From positions 1-25,243 of the forward strand of contig UQBX01000027.1 of NCBI GenBank assembly GCA_900539425.1: 25,243 nucleotides of DNA, in the 5' to 3' direction. Made by a program: the position numbers and the translations under genes. The notes beneath the pieces are model-generated. The model ran no database searches. It saw only the letters and a program-made list of their open reading frames with translations, and had not been told where the DNA came from. Shown one piece after another: positions 16,567 through 24,344 of this stretch; position 1 is the stretch's first letter, and the number at the start of each line of letters is the position of its first letter. This stretch comes from an uncultured Oscillospiraceae bacterium. Its GTDB lineage: Bacteria; Bacillota; Clostridia; Oscillospirales; Acutalibacteraceae.

Positions 16567-17997
16567 TTATTCCGCGAGCCTGCCCTTTAAAACATAAGTG
16601 AGCGGCTCGGTAACGGTGATGTTTTTAAAAGTGCCTATAAGGTCTTTACTGCCTTCAAATTCAATTATAATATTTCCGTCCGTTCTTGCCTCAAGTGAAT
16701 TTTCGCCGTGCTTTCCTTTACCGTAAATAAAGCATTTAAAAGTTTTGCCGGCGTACTTTTTCATATTCTCAGCAGAAATCTTTTCCTGAACGGCAAGCAG
16801 TTCCCTGAGCCATTTGCCTTTTTCCTCCGCAGAAACGGGGTCAGGCATCTCAGCGGCGGGTGTGCCCTTTCTGGGTGAATAAATGAATGTGAACAGCGAG
16901 GTGAATTTTACCTCTTCAATAAGTGAAACGGTGTCTCTGAACTCCTCATATGTTTCGCCGGGGAAACCAACTATTATATCCGAAGTTATTGAGAGCGCAT
17001 CACCCATAAGCTCTTTTGCGTAATTTATAAGAGAAAGATATTTTTCTCTTGTGTAATTTCGGTTCATCGCTTTGAGCACACGGTCATTGCCGCTTTGAAA
17101 CGGCAGGTGCAGGTGCTTTGCAACTTTATCGCACTCAGCCATTGTTTCAAGAAGCTCTTTGGTGCAGTCCTTGGGGTGGCTTGTCATAAAACGTATTCTG
17201 AAATCGCCGTCTATATCGTTTATCATTCTGAGCAGCTGAGCAAAAGTTACCCGAGGGTTCAGATTTTTGCCGTATGAATTTACATTCTGACCGAGGAGCG
17301 TTATCTCCTTACAGCCGCTTTCAACAAGCTCTTTTGCCTCTTTCAATATCTGCTCAGGCTCACGGCTGCGCTCACGCCCGCGAACATAGGGCACAATACA
17401 GTAAGTGCAGAAATTATTGCAGCCGTACATAATCGGCAGCCATGCTCTTTTGTCCTCATCCCTGAGAACAGGCACGCCCTCTGCAATTACGCCGTCTGCA
17501 TCAGGTGTTTCAAACACGCGTTTTTTTCCTGTAAGCGTTTTGTAAATAAGTTCGGGCAGTCTGTAAACCACATGCGTGCCGAAAACAAGATCCACAAAAG
17601 GAAAGCTTTTTTTAATCTTATCAGCGATATGCTGCTGCTGCATCATACAGCCGCAGCAGGCAATAACTGTGCCGGGGTTTTCGTGTTTATACTTTTTCAG
17701 AGCGCCTACATTGCCGAACACTCTGTCCTCCGCATGTTCACGCACGGCGCAGGTATTGAATATAACAAGCTGAGCCTGAGTGCGCTCATTGGTAAAACCG
17801 TAGCCCATTTCGCTTAACATGCCTTTTATTTTTTCGCTGTCTGCCACATTCTGCTGACAGCCGTATGTTACAACGCAGGCAAGCGGCTGTTTTTCATAGC
17901 GCTTAGAGATAACGGACTTTACCTTTTTGCAGAAATTTTTCTGAATGTCTATTTCCGTTTTATCCACTATCCCGATTTTTGAAGAAAAGCTGTCCAT
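16567..17997 (-). CDS. miaB: tRNA-2-methylthio-N6-dimethylallyladenosine synthase
   Basis: A 476-residue radical-SAM methylthiotransferase that converts i6A37 to ms2i6A37 in tRNA. The N-terminal UPF0004 domain supplies one 4Fe-4S cluster through Cys47 (TYGCQQN), Cys83 (NTCAVRE) and Cys117 (CGCMMQQ). The radical-SAM cluster uses Cys193, 197 and 200 (MYGCNNFCTYC). The C-terminal TRAM domain runs from about residue 410. NTCAVREHAEDRVFGNVG separates MiaB from RimO and MtaB. The first 35 residues are a basic N-terminal extension common in Firmicutes. AGAGG lies 7 bases before the ATG. It is the first gene of the long minus-strand train, 34 bases ahead of the YlbF-family gene, and has a strong promoter. 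Confidence 0.96.
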   Translation of the reverse strand: MDSFSSKIGIVDKTEIDIQKNFCKKVKSVISKRYEKQPLACVVTYGCQQNVADSEKIKGMLSEMGYGFTNERTQAQLVIFNTCAVREHAEDRVFGNVGALKKYKHENPGTVIACCGCMMQQQHIADKIKKSFPFVDLVFGTHVVYRLPELIYKTLTGKKRVFETPDADGVIAEGVPVLRDEDKRAWLPIMYGCNNFCTYCIVPYVRGRERSREPEQILKEAKELVESGCKEITLLGQNVNSYGKNLNPRVTFAQLLRMINDIDGDFRIRFMTSHPKDCTKELLETMAECDKVAKHLHLPFQSGNDRVLKAMNRNYTREKYLSLINYAKELMGDALSITSDIIVGFPGETYEEFRDTVSLIEEVKFTSLFTFIYSPRKGTPAAEMPDPVSAEEKGKWLRELLAVQEKISAENMKKYAGKTFKCFIYGKGKHGENSLEARTDGNIIIEFEGSKDLIGTFKNITVTEPLTYVLKGRLAE

Positions 17998-18056
17998 TAC
18001 CTCACCTCTTTTTTTGATAATATTACGGATACTTACACTTTTCCATAATATTTTTA

Positions 18057-18085
18057 ATTATATCAAAAGGCGCATATATATTCAA
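18057..18085 (-). promoter_or_regulatory. Promoter of the miaB gene train
   Basis: On the minus strand, TTGAAT (-35, 18080-18085) and a perfect TATAAT (-10, 18057-18062) are 17 bases apart, and the -10 is preceded by TGn (extended -10). Transcription would start about 18050, leaving a leader of roughly 50 bases before the miaB ATG. Since no other good promoter is seen until lspA, it may drive ten genes down to ileS. Confidence 0.75.
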
Positions 18086-18143
18086 TAATAAATTATTAAA
18101 TAATTTAAAATATTATTATATATAGCACATTTTACGCTTTATA

Positions 18144-18172
18144 TTGAAAAACGCTCAGATTTTTGTTAAAAT
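18144..18172 (+). promoter_or_regulatory. Promoter of malQ
   Basis: TTGAAA (-35, 18144-18149) and TAAAAT (-10, 18167-18172) are exactly 17 bases apart, with a TG one base before the -10. Spacing and both boxes fit sigma-A well. It is divergent from the miaB promoter in a very AT-rich gap. The leader to the malQ ATG is about 45 bases. Confidence 0.75.
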
Positions 18173-18195
18173 TGAAACATATAAAATCAATTTAT

Positions 18196-18216
18196 CCGCC
18201 CTTGGGCGGGAAAGGA
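18196..18216 (+). promoter_or_regulatory. GC hairpin abutting the malQ ribosome site
   Basis: In an otherwise AT-rich leader, CCGCC (18196-18200) pairs with GGCGG (18205-18209) across CTTG, ending one base before the AAAGGA ribosome site (18211-18216). A five-pair GC stem this close could hinder or tune ribosome loading, or protect the 5' end. Effect unproven. Confidence 0.4.
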
Positions 18217-18224
18217 TATGCAAA

Positions 18225-19742
18225 ATGCTCAAAAAGAGAGGCGCCGGCGTGCTTATGCACATCAGCTCTTTGCCCGGCAGATACGGAATAGGCGTTTTTG
18301 ACGAAAACGCAAGGCATTTTATTGACAGGATTCACGATATGGGTTTCACTTACTGGCAGGTACTGCCGTTCAACCCTATTGACGGTTCCAACAGCCCTTA
18401 CTGCTCACCAAGCGCGTTTGCGGGAAACTATCTCTTCATTGACCCGCAGGGGCTTTGCGATATGGGTCTTGTAAACCAGAGTGATGTTGAGGAAAACGTA
18501 TACCAAGGCACGCCTTACACTGCCGACTATGAATTTGCCGCAGAAAAGAGATACAATCTGCTTAAAAAAGCATTTTTAAACACCGACGGCGAAACGGCAC
18601 AGCGCATAAAGGAATTTGAACTTGAAAACCCTTGGCTTACCGATTATGCCGTTTATATGGCTGCAAAAGAGCAAAACGGCGGCAAACCGTGGTGGCAGTG
18701 GGATAAAAAGCAAGCTGTTTATTCCGAGTGCATTAAGGATATATATTCATTTGAGGAGAGCGCCGCTTTCTGGAAGTTCGTGCAGTATATCTTCTACAAA
18801 CAGTGGTTTGAAATAAAGAAATACGCAAATGAAAAAGGCATTGCCGTTATAGGCGATATGCCTATTTACGTTGCCATGGACAGCGTTGACGTATGGGCGG
18901 ACCTGCCGCTTTTCAAAATAGATAAAAAAACGCTCAAAGCAAAGAAAGTAGCCGGAGTACCGCCCGATTATTTCAGTGAGGACGGCCAGCTGTGGGGCAA
19001 TCCCATTTATGACTGGGCAACTATGAAAAAAGACGGCTATTCCTGGTGGATTTCAAGAATAGGATCTGCGCTCAAAACTTTTGACGTAGTGCGAATAGAC
19101 CATTTCCGCGCGTTTGCAAGCTATTATGAAGTTGACGCAGACGCAGAAAATGCAAAAAAGGGCGAATGGAAAAAAGGGCCGGGCATGGATCTTTTTTCAA
19201 AAGTATTTGAAAAATTCCCTGCCGCTCCTATTATTGCGGAAGACCTGGGCACTTTCGGAGAAGATGTTATAAAACTGCTTAAAGACACGGGATTTCCGGG
19301 TATGAAAGTAGTTCAGTTTGGCTTTGACGCACACGCTGATTCTGCGCACCTGCCTCACAATGCAGTTCAAAACAGCATAAATTATGTTGGAACGCATGAC
19401 AACAACACCCTGCTTGGCTGGCTTTGGGAAGCAAGCGAAGAAGAACGCCGCTTTGCGCTTGATTACTGCGGTTTTTTGGGTGATAACTGGGGTGAGGGCG
19501 GATACAAAAGCCCCTCCTGCCGTAAGATAATAGAAACCGTATGGAAGAGCAGTTCAAACGTTGCCATGATATCTTTTCAGGATATGTGCGGCTTCGGCAG
19601 TGACGCCAGAATGAACATTCCCGGAGTAGCGGACAAAAACTGGCGTTTTCGCACAACCAAAGAAACTATTGACAGCGCTGACGTAGATTATTATTACAGA
19701 ATAAACTCCCTTTACAGAAGAATGTACCCCGTTTTTGAATAA
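18225..19742 (+). CDS. malQ: 4-alpha-glucanotransferase (amylomaltase, GH77)
   Basis: A 505-residue GH77 enzyme that transfers glucan segments between alpha-1,4-glucans, used in maltodextrin and glycogen handling. The N-terminus has RGAGVLMHISSLPGRYGIG and WQVLPFNPIDG, then SPYCSPSAFAGN. The catalytic machinery is visible: VVRIDHFRAF (nucleophile Asp), IIAEDLGTF (acid/base Glu) and YVGTHDNNT (third Asp). Length is standard. I start at the ATG of MLKKRGAGV, with AAAGGA 8 bases upstream; the open frame extends 27 codons further to a TTG, but that lies inside the promoter. It has its own promoter and is the only sugar-metabolism gene here. No glycogen or maltose transport genes accompany it. Confidence 0.96.
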   Translation: MLKKRGAGVLMHISSLPGRYGIGVFDENARHFIDRIHDMGFTYWQVLPFNPIDGSNSPYCSPSAFAGNYLFIDPQGLCDMGLVNQSDVEENVYQGTPYTADYEFAAEKRYNLLKKAFLNTDGETAQRIKEFELENPWLTDYAVYMAAKEQNGGKPWWQWDKKQAVYSECIKDIYSFEESAAFWKFVQYIFYKQWFEIKKYANEKGIAVIGDMPIYVAMDSVDVWADLPLFKIDKKTLKAKKVAGVPPDYFSEDGQLWGNPIYDWATMKKDGYSWWISRIGSALKTFDVVRIDHFRAFASYYEVDADAENAKKGEWKKGPGMDLFSKVFEKFPAAPIIAEDLGTFGEDVIKLLKDTGFPGMKVVQFGFDAHADSAHLPHNAVQNSINYVGTHDNNTLLGWLWEASEEERRFALDYCGFLGDNWGEGGYKSPSCRKIIETVWKSSSNVAMISFQDMCGFGSDARMNIPGVADKNWRFRTTKETIDSADVDYYYRINSLYRRMYPVFE

Positions 19743-19777
19743 AAATAAAAACGAACTGCGGAATATTCAAAATATAA

Positions 19778-19806
19778 TTGTCAACAAAAAAACTCCTGCA
19801 TAGAAT
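19778..19806 (+). promoter_or_regulatory. Promoter inside the malQ terminator hairpin
   Basis: TTGTCA (-35, 19778-19783) and TAGAAT (-10, 19801-19806) are exactly 17 bases apart, each matching the sigma-A consensus at five of six positions. The start point would fall near 19812. That is downstream of the left arm of the adjoining hairpin, so RNA made here cannot form the outer stem that hides the ribosome site of the next gene. Confidence 0.6.
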
Positions 19807-19848
19807 GATATGAAGTTAGCTTCAAATATTCTGCAAAGGAGTTTTTTT
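19786..19848 (+). terminator. malQ terminator hairpin that also masks the next ribosome site
   Basis: The outer arms, 19786-19797 (A run then CTCCT) and 19837-19848 (AGGAG then T run), are perfectly complementary over 12 bp. Inside, AGAAT (19802-19806) pairs with ATTCT (19828-19832), and TGAAG (19811-19815) with CTTCA (19820-19824) around TTAG. It sits 43 bases past the malQ stop and ends in T7, so it looks like an intrinsic terminator. AGGAG (19837-19841) is also the Shine-Dalgarno sequence of the next gene, whose ATG begins at the base after the stem. Confidence 0.72.
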
Positions 19849-20673
19849 ATGGCAAACACCATTATTGACGCCGGTGAAAACCGCATAAATGAGGCTGTGT
19901 GCGTAGACACAAAGCGCATTTATGACAGCTGTGTTTCAAAAGATTGCCTCGAGGATCTAAGAGTTACGTTTTTTTCAAGAAGCCAGAGGCTGATTGACGA
20001 GGCGGTAAGCGTAAAATGCCGCGAATGCACAGTAGTTTCCGTTTCCATTGATGTGGACGAAGTGCCGTTCAACAGAGGTTACTACGCTGTAGACATCACA
20101 TTCTATTTCCGCCTTGAATTTGATACTTACTCAGCGCCGTGCACTACGCCTGAAGTGGCAGTGGGCTATGCGCAGTTCACCAAAAAATGTATACTTTACG
20201 GCTCAGACGGCAATGTAAAGGTATTCAAATCAAATCCGCAGTCTGATAATTCCGACTGCCCCGAGGCGCCTCACTACACAAATCCCACCGCAAAGGTGCA
20301 GACGGTTGATCCCGTTATACTTGCCTGCGATGTTATCGATCTGTGCGATTGCTGCATTCCGCTGTGCACATCATTCCCGCAGTGTATCCTTAAAAATTCG
20401 CAGGATACCGTGCCGAGTGCCGGAGCTTCAAAAGCCGTGCTTGTAACGCTTGGTCTTTTCAGCATAGTTCAGATGGAAAGGGATGTTCAGATTCTTATTC
20501 CCGCATACGATTACTGCATTCCTAAAAGAGAGTGCGAGTGCAACACTCAGAATCCGTGCGACACATTCCAGAACATCGACTTCCCCGTTGACGAATTTTT
20601 CCCGCCCGAAAAATCAGACGGCGGCGGATGCTGCTGTGATAAGGACGACAAGGATTCCGACGATAGAAAGTAA
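19849..20673 (+). CDS. Cysteine-rich conserved protein of unknown function
   Basis: A 274-residue protein with 21 cysteines, no signal peptide and no membrane helix. I start at MANTIIDAGENR, with AGGAG 7 bases upstream; a longer frame from 19810 begins within the hairpin and is rejected. The order is: an N-terminal block with VCVDTKRIYDSC and KDCLEDLRV; a beta-rich block with SVSIDVDEVPFNRGYYAVDITFYFRLEF; a cysteine cluster at about residues 167-185 (DLCDCCIPLC); VTLGLFSIVQMERDVQILIPAYDYCIP; and an acidic tail with GGGCCCDKDDKD. I recall similar sequences in other Ruminococcaceae, always unnamed; this is memory, not a search. Cysteine richness could mean metal binding or a disulphide-linked layer such as a spore coat, but nothing decides it. 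It has its own embedded promoter and a terminator. Confidence 0.85.
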   Translation: MANTIIDAGENRINEAVCVDTKRIYDSCVSKDCLEDLRVTFFSRSQRLIDEAVSVKCRECTVVSVSIDVDEVPFNRGYYAVDITFYFRLEFDTYSAPCTTPEVAVGYAQFTKKCILYGSDGNVKVFKSNPQSDNSDCPEAPHYTNPTAKVQTVDPVILACDVIDLCDCCIPLCTSFPQCILKNSQDTVPSAGASKAVLVTLGLFSIVQMERDVQILIPAYDYCIPKRECECNTQNPCDTFQNIDFPVDEFFPPEKSDGGGCCCDKDDKDSDDRK

Positions 20674-20698
20674 AATGCTGTGCTGCGGCAAAACAAAA

Positions 20699-20725
20699 GC
20701 CTGCCGAAAGGCAGGCTCATTTTTT
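20699..20725 (+). terminator. Terminator between the cysteine-rich gene and pcrA
   Basis: GCCTGCC pairs with GGCAGGC around a GAAA tetraloop, then TCATTTTTT follows on the plus strand. On the minus strand a TTTTGTTTTG tract follows, so the same hairpin can also end pcrA transcription from the other side. Confidence 0.88.
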
Positions 20726-20765
20726 ATATATAAATATCCAAATTTTGTGTCAACAGAGCTCAAAA

Positions 20766-22958
20766 TCACACTTTATCAAGCTTTGCGAAGTTTGACATCA
20801 GCTTTTTGGTGCCCGCTTTATCAAACGCTATTTCCAGCAAAACATCGTTGCCCATAGGTTTGGCGGAAAGTATAATGCCCGTGCCGAAAGCCTTGTGGCG
20901 AACTGTATCACCAACATCAAAGCGTGCTGAATTTCCTGATTTTTCATAACCGACCTGACCGAATTTGTGAGATGTGACGGCGCTTCTTGCCTGCGGATTT
21001 TCCGCAAACGCACTTCTTGTGAAAGCGCCGCGCGGGGTAAACGCACGAACGGTAATATCGTTTACAACATTCATAGGTATCTCACGCAAAAATCTTGACG
21101 GTGAATTTCTGCTGGTTGTGCCGTAAAGCATACGGCGGCGTGCGTTGAGAAGATAGAGTTTTTCCTTTGCACGTGTTATTCCCACATAAGCAAGGCGGCG
21201 CTCCTCCTCAAGGTCTTCCTCGCTGAAAAGCGACTGGTTTCCGGGGAATATTCCGTCCTCCATACCGGGGATGAAAACTATGGGAAATTCAAGGCCCTTT
21301 GCGGCGTGGAGAGTCATAAGCACAACGGCATCATCATCGCTGTTGTATGTATCTATATCCGAAACAAGAGCAACATCCTCAAGGAAATCGGAAAGTTCAA
21401 AATCCTCATTTTCCTGCTGGTAGCGGATAAACATTGTTGAAAGTTCGTTGATATTATCTTTTCTGTCCTGCGCAGTATCGGGATCTTCATCAAGATACTC
21501 GTTATACTCTGTTTTTTCAAGTATCTCCTGAAGCAGGTCGGAAAGGGACATACCATCCTCAAGGCACTGCTGAAAATGCTTTATAAGGTCGGCAAACTCA
21601 CCAAGTCTGCGCGCCGCGCGCTGTGTTTTCTGAAATTCATCAGCACGTTCACATACCTCAAATGCCGAAATGCCCAAGCCGGTTGATATCTCCATGACAT
21701 TAGCGAACATGGTATCGCCTATTCCTCGCTTAGGAACATTGATAATACGCTGTACCCTGACATTATCGGCAGGATTGTTTATCACTGCGAAATAGCTAAC
21801 GATATCCTTAATTTCCTTGCGGTCAAAGAATCTGTGGCCGCCTATTACAACATGAGGAATACCGCTTTTTGCAAGTGTAATTTCTATATTTCTGGACTGC
21901 GCGTTCATTCTGTAAAGTATGGCGTGATCTCGCATTTTTCTGCCGTTTTTCACATTTTTGAGTATCTCATCCGCAATGAAAGACGCCTCGTCCGCCTCAT
22001 CATCAAGAGTGTTGAAAATTATCTTTTCACCCGCTCCCGAAGAAGTCCACAGATTTTTGCCCTTGCGGTTTTTATTATTTGCTATAACGGAATTTGCCGC
22101 GTCAAGAATATTCTGGGTGGAGCGGTAATTCTGTTCAAGGCGGATAACCTTTGCGTTTTTATACTGATGCTCGAAAGAAAGTATGTTTTCAATCGTAGCA
22201 CCGCGGAAACGATAAATACTTTGGTCATCATCACCTACTACGCAGATATTGTTATAACCTCCCGCAAGCAGTGAAACGAGCACGTACTGAGCGTGTGAAG
22301 TATCCTGATACTCATCCACCATAACATATTTAAACTGCTTCTGGTAAAGTTCACGTACATCGTCGTTTTCATCAAGAAGTTTAACGGTATTGAATATCAT
22401 ATCGTCAAAATCCATAGCGTCCGCTTTGAGCAATTCTTTTTGATAAAGCTCATAGCATTCGGCGATTCTGGCTTTTCTGAAATCATTTTGAGAATATTTT
22501 TTATATTCCTCAGGGCCGATAAGACTGTCTTTAGCCGTGCTCATTTCGGAAAGGATAGACTTATGGTGTAAAATCTGATCCGTTATTCCGAGTGATTTCT
22601 GCACGTGCTTCATAACACGTTTCTGATCGTCCGTATCATAGATTGTAAAGTGAGAAGTATAGCCGATTCTGTCCGCAAACCTTCTTAAAATTTTTCCGCA
22701 GCAAGAATGGAATGTATGCGCCCAAATATCGCGTGCTTCATCGCCGACTGTATTAATAAGTCTTTCCCTGATTTCGCCCGCCGCTTTATTTGTGAACGTG
22801 ATAGCAAGCACCTGCCAGGGAAGCGCAAGTCCGCTTTCAATAATATGCTGAACACGGTTTACAAGCACGGTGGTTTTACCTGAACCCGCGCCCGCAAGTA
22901 TTAAGAGCGGGCCCTCTGTGCAGTCAACTGCCTGCTGCTGCATTTCATTTAATGCCAT
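20766..22958 (-). CDS. pcrA: ATP-dependent DNA helicase PcrA (UvrD/Rep family)
   Basis: A 730-residue superfamily 1A helicase moving 3' to 5' along single-stranded DNA in repair and replication. Motifs in order are: I LAGAGSGKTT (about residues 21-30), Ia ITFTNKAAGEIR, II VDEYQDTS, III VVGDDDQSIYRFRGA, IV LEQNYRST, V LMTLHAAKGLEFP, VI LAYVGITRAKEKLYL. The C-terminus has the Tudor-like module (FDVGDTVRHKAFGTGIIL) that contacts RNA polymerase in PcrA/UvrD. Length is typical. AGAGG lies 7 bases before the ATG. It stands alone, not with pcrB-ligA as in Bacillus, and its leader contains several hairpins. Confidence 0.96.
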   Translation of the reverse strand: MALNEMQQQAVDCTEGPLLILAGAGSGKTTVLVNRVQHIIESGLALPWQVLAITFTNKAAGEIRERLINTVGDEARDIWAHTFHSCCGKILRRFADRIGYTSHFTIYDTDDQKRVMKHVQKSLGITDQILHHKSILSEMSTAKDSLIGPEEYKKYSQNDFRKARIAECYELYQKELLKADAMDFDDMIFNTVKLLDENDDVRELYQKQFKYVMVDEYQDTSHAQYVLVSLLAGGYNNICVVGDDDQSIYRFRGATIENILSFEHQYKNAKVIRLEQNYRSTQNILDAANSVIANNKNRKGKNLWTSSGAGEKIIFNTLDDEADEASFIADEILKNVKNGRKMRDHAILYRMNAQSRNIEITLAKSGIPHVVIGGHRFFDRKEIKDIVSYFAVINNPADNVRVQRIINVPKRGIGDTMFANVMEISTGLGISAFEVCERADEFQKTQRAARRLGEFADLIKHFQQCLEDGMSLSDLLQEILEKTEYNEYLDEDPDTAQDRKDNINELSTMFIRYQQENEDFELSDFLEDVALVSDIDTYNSDDDAVVLMTLHAAKGLEFPIVFIPGMEDGIFPGNQSLFSEEDLEEERRLAYVGITRAKEKLYLLNARRRMLYGTTSRNSPSRFLREIPMNVVNDITVRAFTPRGAFTRSAFAENPQARSAVTSHKFGQVGYEKSGNSARFDVGDTVRHKAFGTGIILSAKPMGNDVLLEIAFDKAGTKKLMSNFAKLDKV

Positions 22959-22987
22959 ATGTACACCTCTTAAAAAATAAATAACCC

Positions 22988-23005
22988 GACCCGAAAAAGC
23001 GGGTC
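22988..23005 (-). promoter_or_regulatory. Leader hairpin ahead of pcrA
   Basis: GACCCG and CGGGTC pair over 6 bp around a 6-base loop. On the minus strand it is followed by the T-rich stretch TTATTTATTTTTT, only about 10 bases before the pcrA ribosome site, so it resembles an attenuator or a weak terminator placed in the pcrA leader. Confidence 0.5.
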
Positions 23006-23021
23006 AGTGCCTTATTTAGCT

Positions 23022-23027
23022 ATTATA
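23022..23027 (-). promoter_or_regulatory. Possible -10 box for pcrA
   Basis: A perfect TATAAT lies on the minus strand about 64 bases before the pcrA ATG, just past the tandem oadB terminators. No good -35 lies 16-18 bases upstream (GTTTTT at 17), so the promoter call is tentative. Confidence 0.35.
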
Positions 23028-23028
23028 T

Positions 23029-23056
23029 AAAAACCGCCGCCGTAAAAAACAGCGGT
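23029..23056 (-). terminator. Second hairpin after oadB
   Basis: ACCGC (minus-strand reading) can pair with GCGGT across a GC-rich interior, or CCGCTG with CGGCGG with one G-T pair, followed by TTTTT. It lies immediately after the first oadB terminator and probably backs it up. Confidence 0.5.
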
Positions 23057-23057
23057 C

Positions 23058-23082
23058 AAAAAAGGGGCGCCGTGGGCACCCC
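23058..23082 (-). terminator. Terminator of the oadG-oadB unit
   Basis: On the minus strand GGGGTGCC pairs with GGCGCCCC (one G-T wobble) around CAC, followed by six T. It begins about 20 bases past the oadB stop. A standard intrinsic terminator. Confidence 0.85.
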
Positions 23083-23101
23083 CGTTTTATTTTATTTTTA
23101 A

Positions 23102-24316
23102 TTAACCGAGCAGAGTAAGCAGAACACCTGCCGCAACGGCTGAACCGATAACGCCTGATACGTTGGGGCCCATTGCATGCATAAGCAGGAAGTTTGCAGG
23201 ATTTTCTTTCTGGCCCTCTTTCTGGCTTACACGCGCTGCCATAGGAACGGCTGAAACGCCTGCAGAACCGATAAGCGGATTTACCTTGCCCTTTGTAAGA
23301 ACATACATGAGCTTGCCGAAGAGAACGCCGCCTGCTGTACCTACTGAGAACGCAATAAGGCCGAGAACGATAACACCGAGCGATTTTGCATTCAGGAAGC
23401 TCTGCGCGCTTGTTGTGGCGCCTACTGAAAGGCCGAGCATGATAGTAATGATGTTCATAAGCTCATTCTGAGCAGCTTTTGCAATTCTTTCCGTTCTGCC
23501 GCTTTCTTTAAGCAAGTTGCCGAACATGAGCATACCAACAAGAGAAGCCGCATCAGGAAGAAGAAGTGAAACGATAACGGTAACCATTATCGGGAAAAGA
23601 ATCTTTTCTGTTTTTGAAACAGGACGCAGAGTATCCATAACAACACTGCGTTCCTTTTTTGTTGTAAGCGCACGCATAATAGGCGGCTGAATAACAGGCA
23701 CCAGCGCCATATACGAATACGCCGCAACCGCAATAGTACCCAGCATATGAGGCGCGAGCTGAGAAGTTACGAAAATAGCCGTAGGGCCGTCCGCACCGCC
23801 GATGATAGCGATTGAACCTGCCTCTGTGGGAGTGAATTTAAGAAGAACAGCACCTACATAGGTGAAGAATATACCAAGCTGTGCCGCAGCGCCCAGGATA
23901 AAGCTTGACGGGTTTGCAATAAGAGGAGAGAAATCCGTCATAGCGCCGATTCCGAGGAATATAAGCGGAGGATAAATTCCCGCTTTTACGCCGAAATACA
24001 GGAAATCCAGCAGACCCGGCGTGCACACCTGACCCGCATCATTTACCATTCTGCCCGCAAGCAGATCTATAAAGCCCTGCAGGTCATTATACTGCACGGC
24101 AAGGTTTGCCCCCGGAATATTAGCAAGAAGCATACCGAAAGCAATGGGAATCATAAGCAGTGGCTCAAATCCTTTTTTAATTCCCAGCCACAGGAAGAAA
24201 AAGGAAACACATATCATAATAAGATTGAGGTAGCCGCCGTCCGTAAAGAAATAAGCATAACCGCTGTTCTTTACGATATCAACAAGCGCGCCCCAAACGC
24301 CCTGTAAAATATCCAT
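23102..24316 (-). CDS. oadB: Sodium-translocating decarboxylase beta subunit
   Basis: A 404-residue polytopic membrane protein of the OadB/MmdB/GcdB family. It couples decarboxylation of carboxybiotin to sodium export. About nine to eleven hydrophobic segments are visible. Conserved motifs include PLIFLGIGAMTDFSPLIANP, the GGADGPTAIFVT segment with the sodium-site aspartate, and the C-terminal MAARVSQKEGQ and GPNVSGVIGSAVAAG. Length is normal for the family. GGAGG lies 9 bases before the ATG. It follows the gamma-like subunit across a hairpin. The carboxyltransferase alpha and biotin-carrier subunits are absent from the window, so the substrate (oxaloacetate, methylmalonyl-CoA or glutaconyl-CoA) cannot be assigned; the symbol is a family label. 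Confidence 0.9.
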   Translation of the reverse strand: MDILQGVWGALVDIVKNSGYAYFFTDGGYLNLIMICVSFFFLWLGIKKGFEPLLMIPIAFGMLLANIPGANLAVQYNDLQGFIDLLAGRMVNDAGQVCTPGLLDFLYFGVKAGIYPPLIFLGIGAMTDFSPLIANPSSFILGAAAQLGIFFTYVGAVLLKFTPTEAGSIAIIGGADGPTAIFVTSQLAPHMLGTIAVAAYSYMALVPVIQPPIMRALTTKKERSVVMDTLRPVSKTEKILFPIMVTVIVSLLLPDAASLVGMLMFGNLLKESGRTERIAKAAQNELMNIITIMLGLSVGATTSAQSFLNAKSLGVIVLGLIAFSVGTAGGVLFGKLMYVLTKGKVNPLIGSAGVSAVPMAARVSQKEGQKENPANFLLMHAMGPNVSGVIGSAVAAGVLLTLLG

Positions 24317-24344
24317 TCAAAATATCCTCCGTAAAAAACGCGTT

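Noticed and set aside
19799..19806. CATAGAAT as a sporulation sigma-E or sigma-K -10 box
   Set aside because: No matching -35 lies at the required distance, whereas a sigma-A pair with 17-base spacing fits the same site.
23045..23060. TTGACC as a -35 for pcrA
   Set aside because: It is 26 bases from the nearest TATAAT, too far for sigma-A, and it lies within the terminator hairpin.
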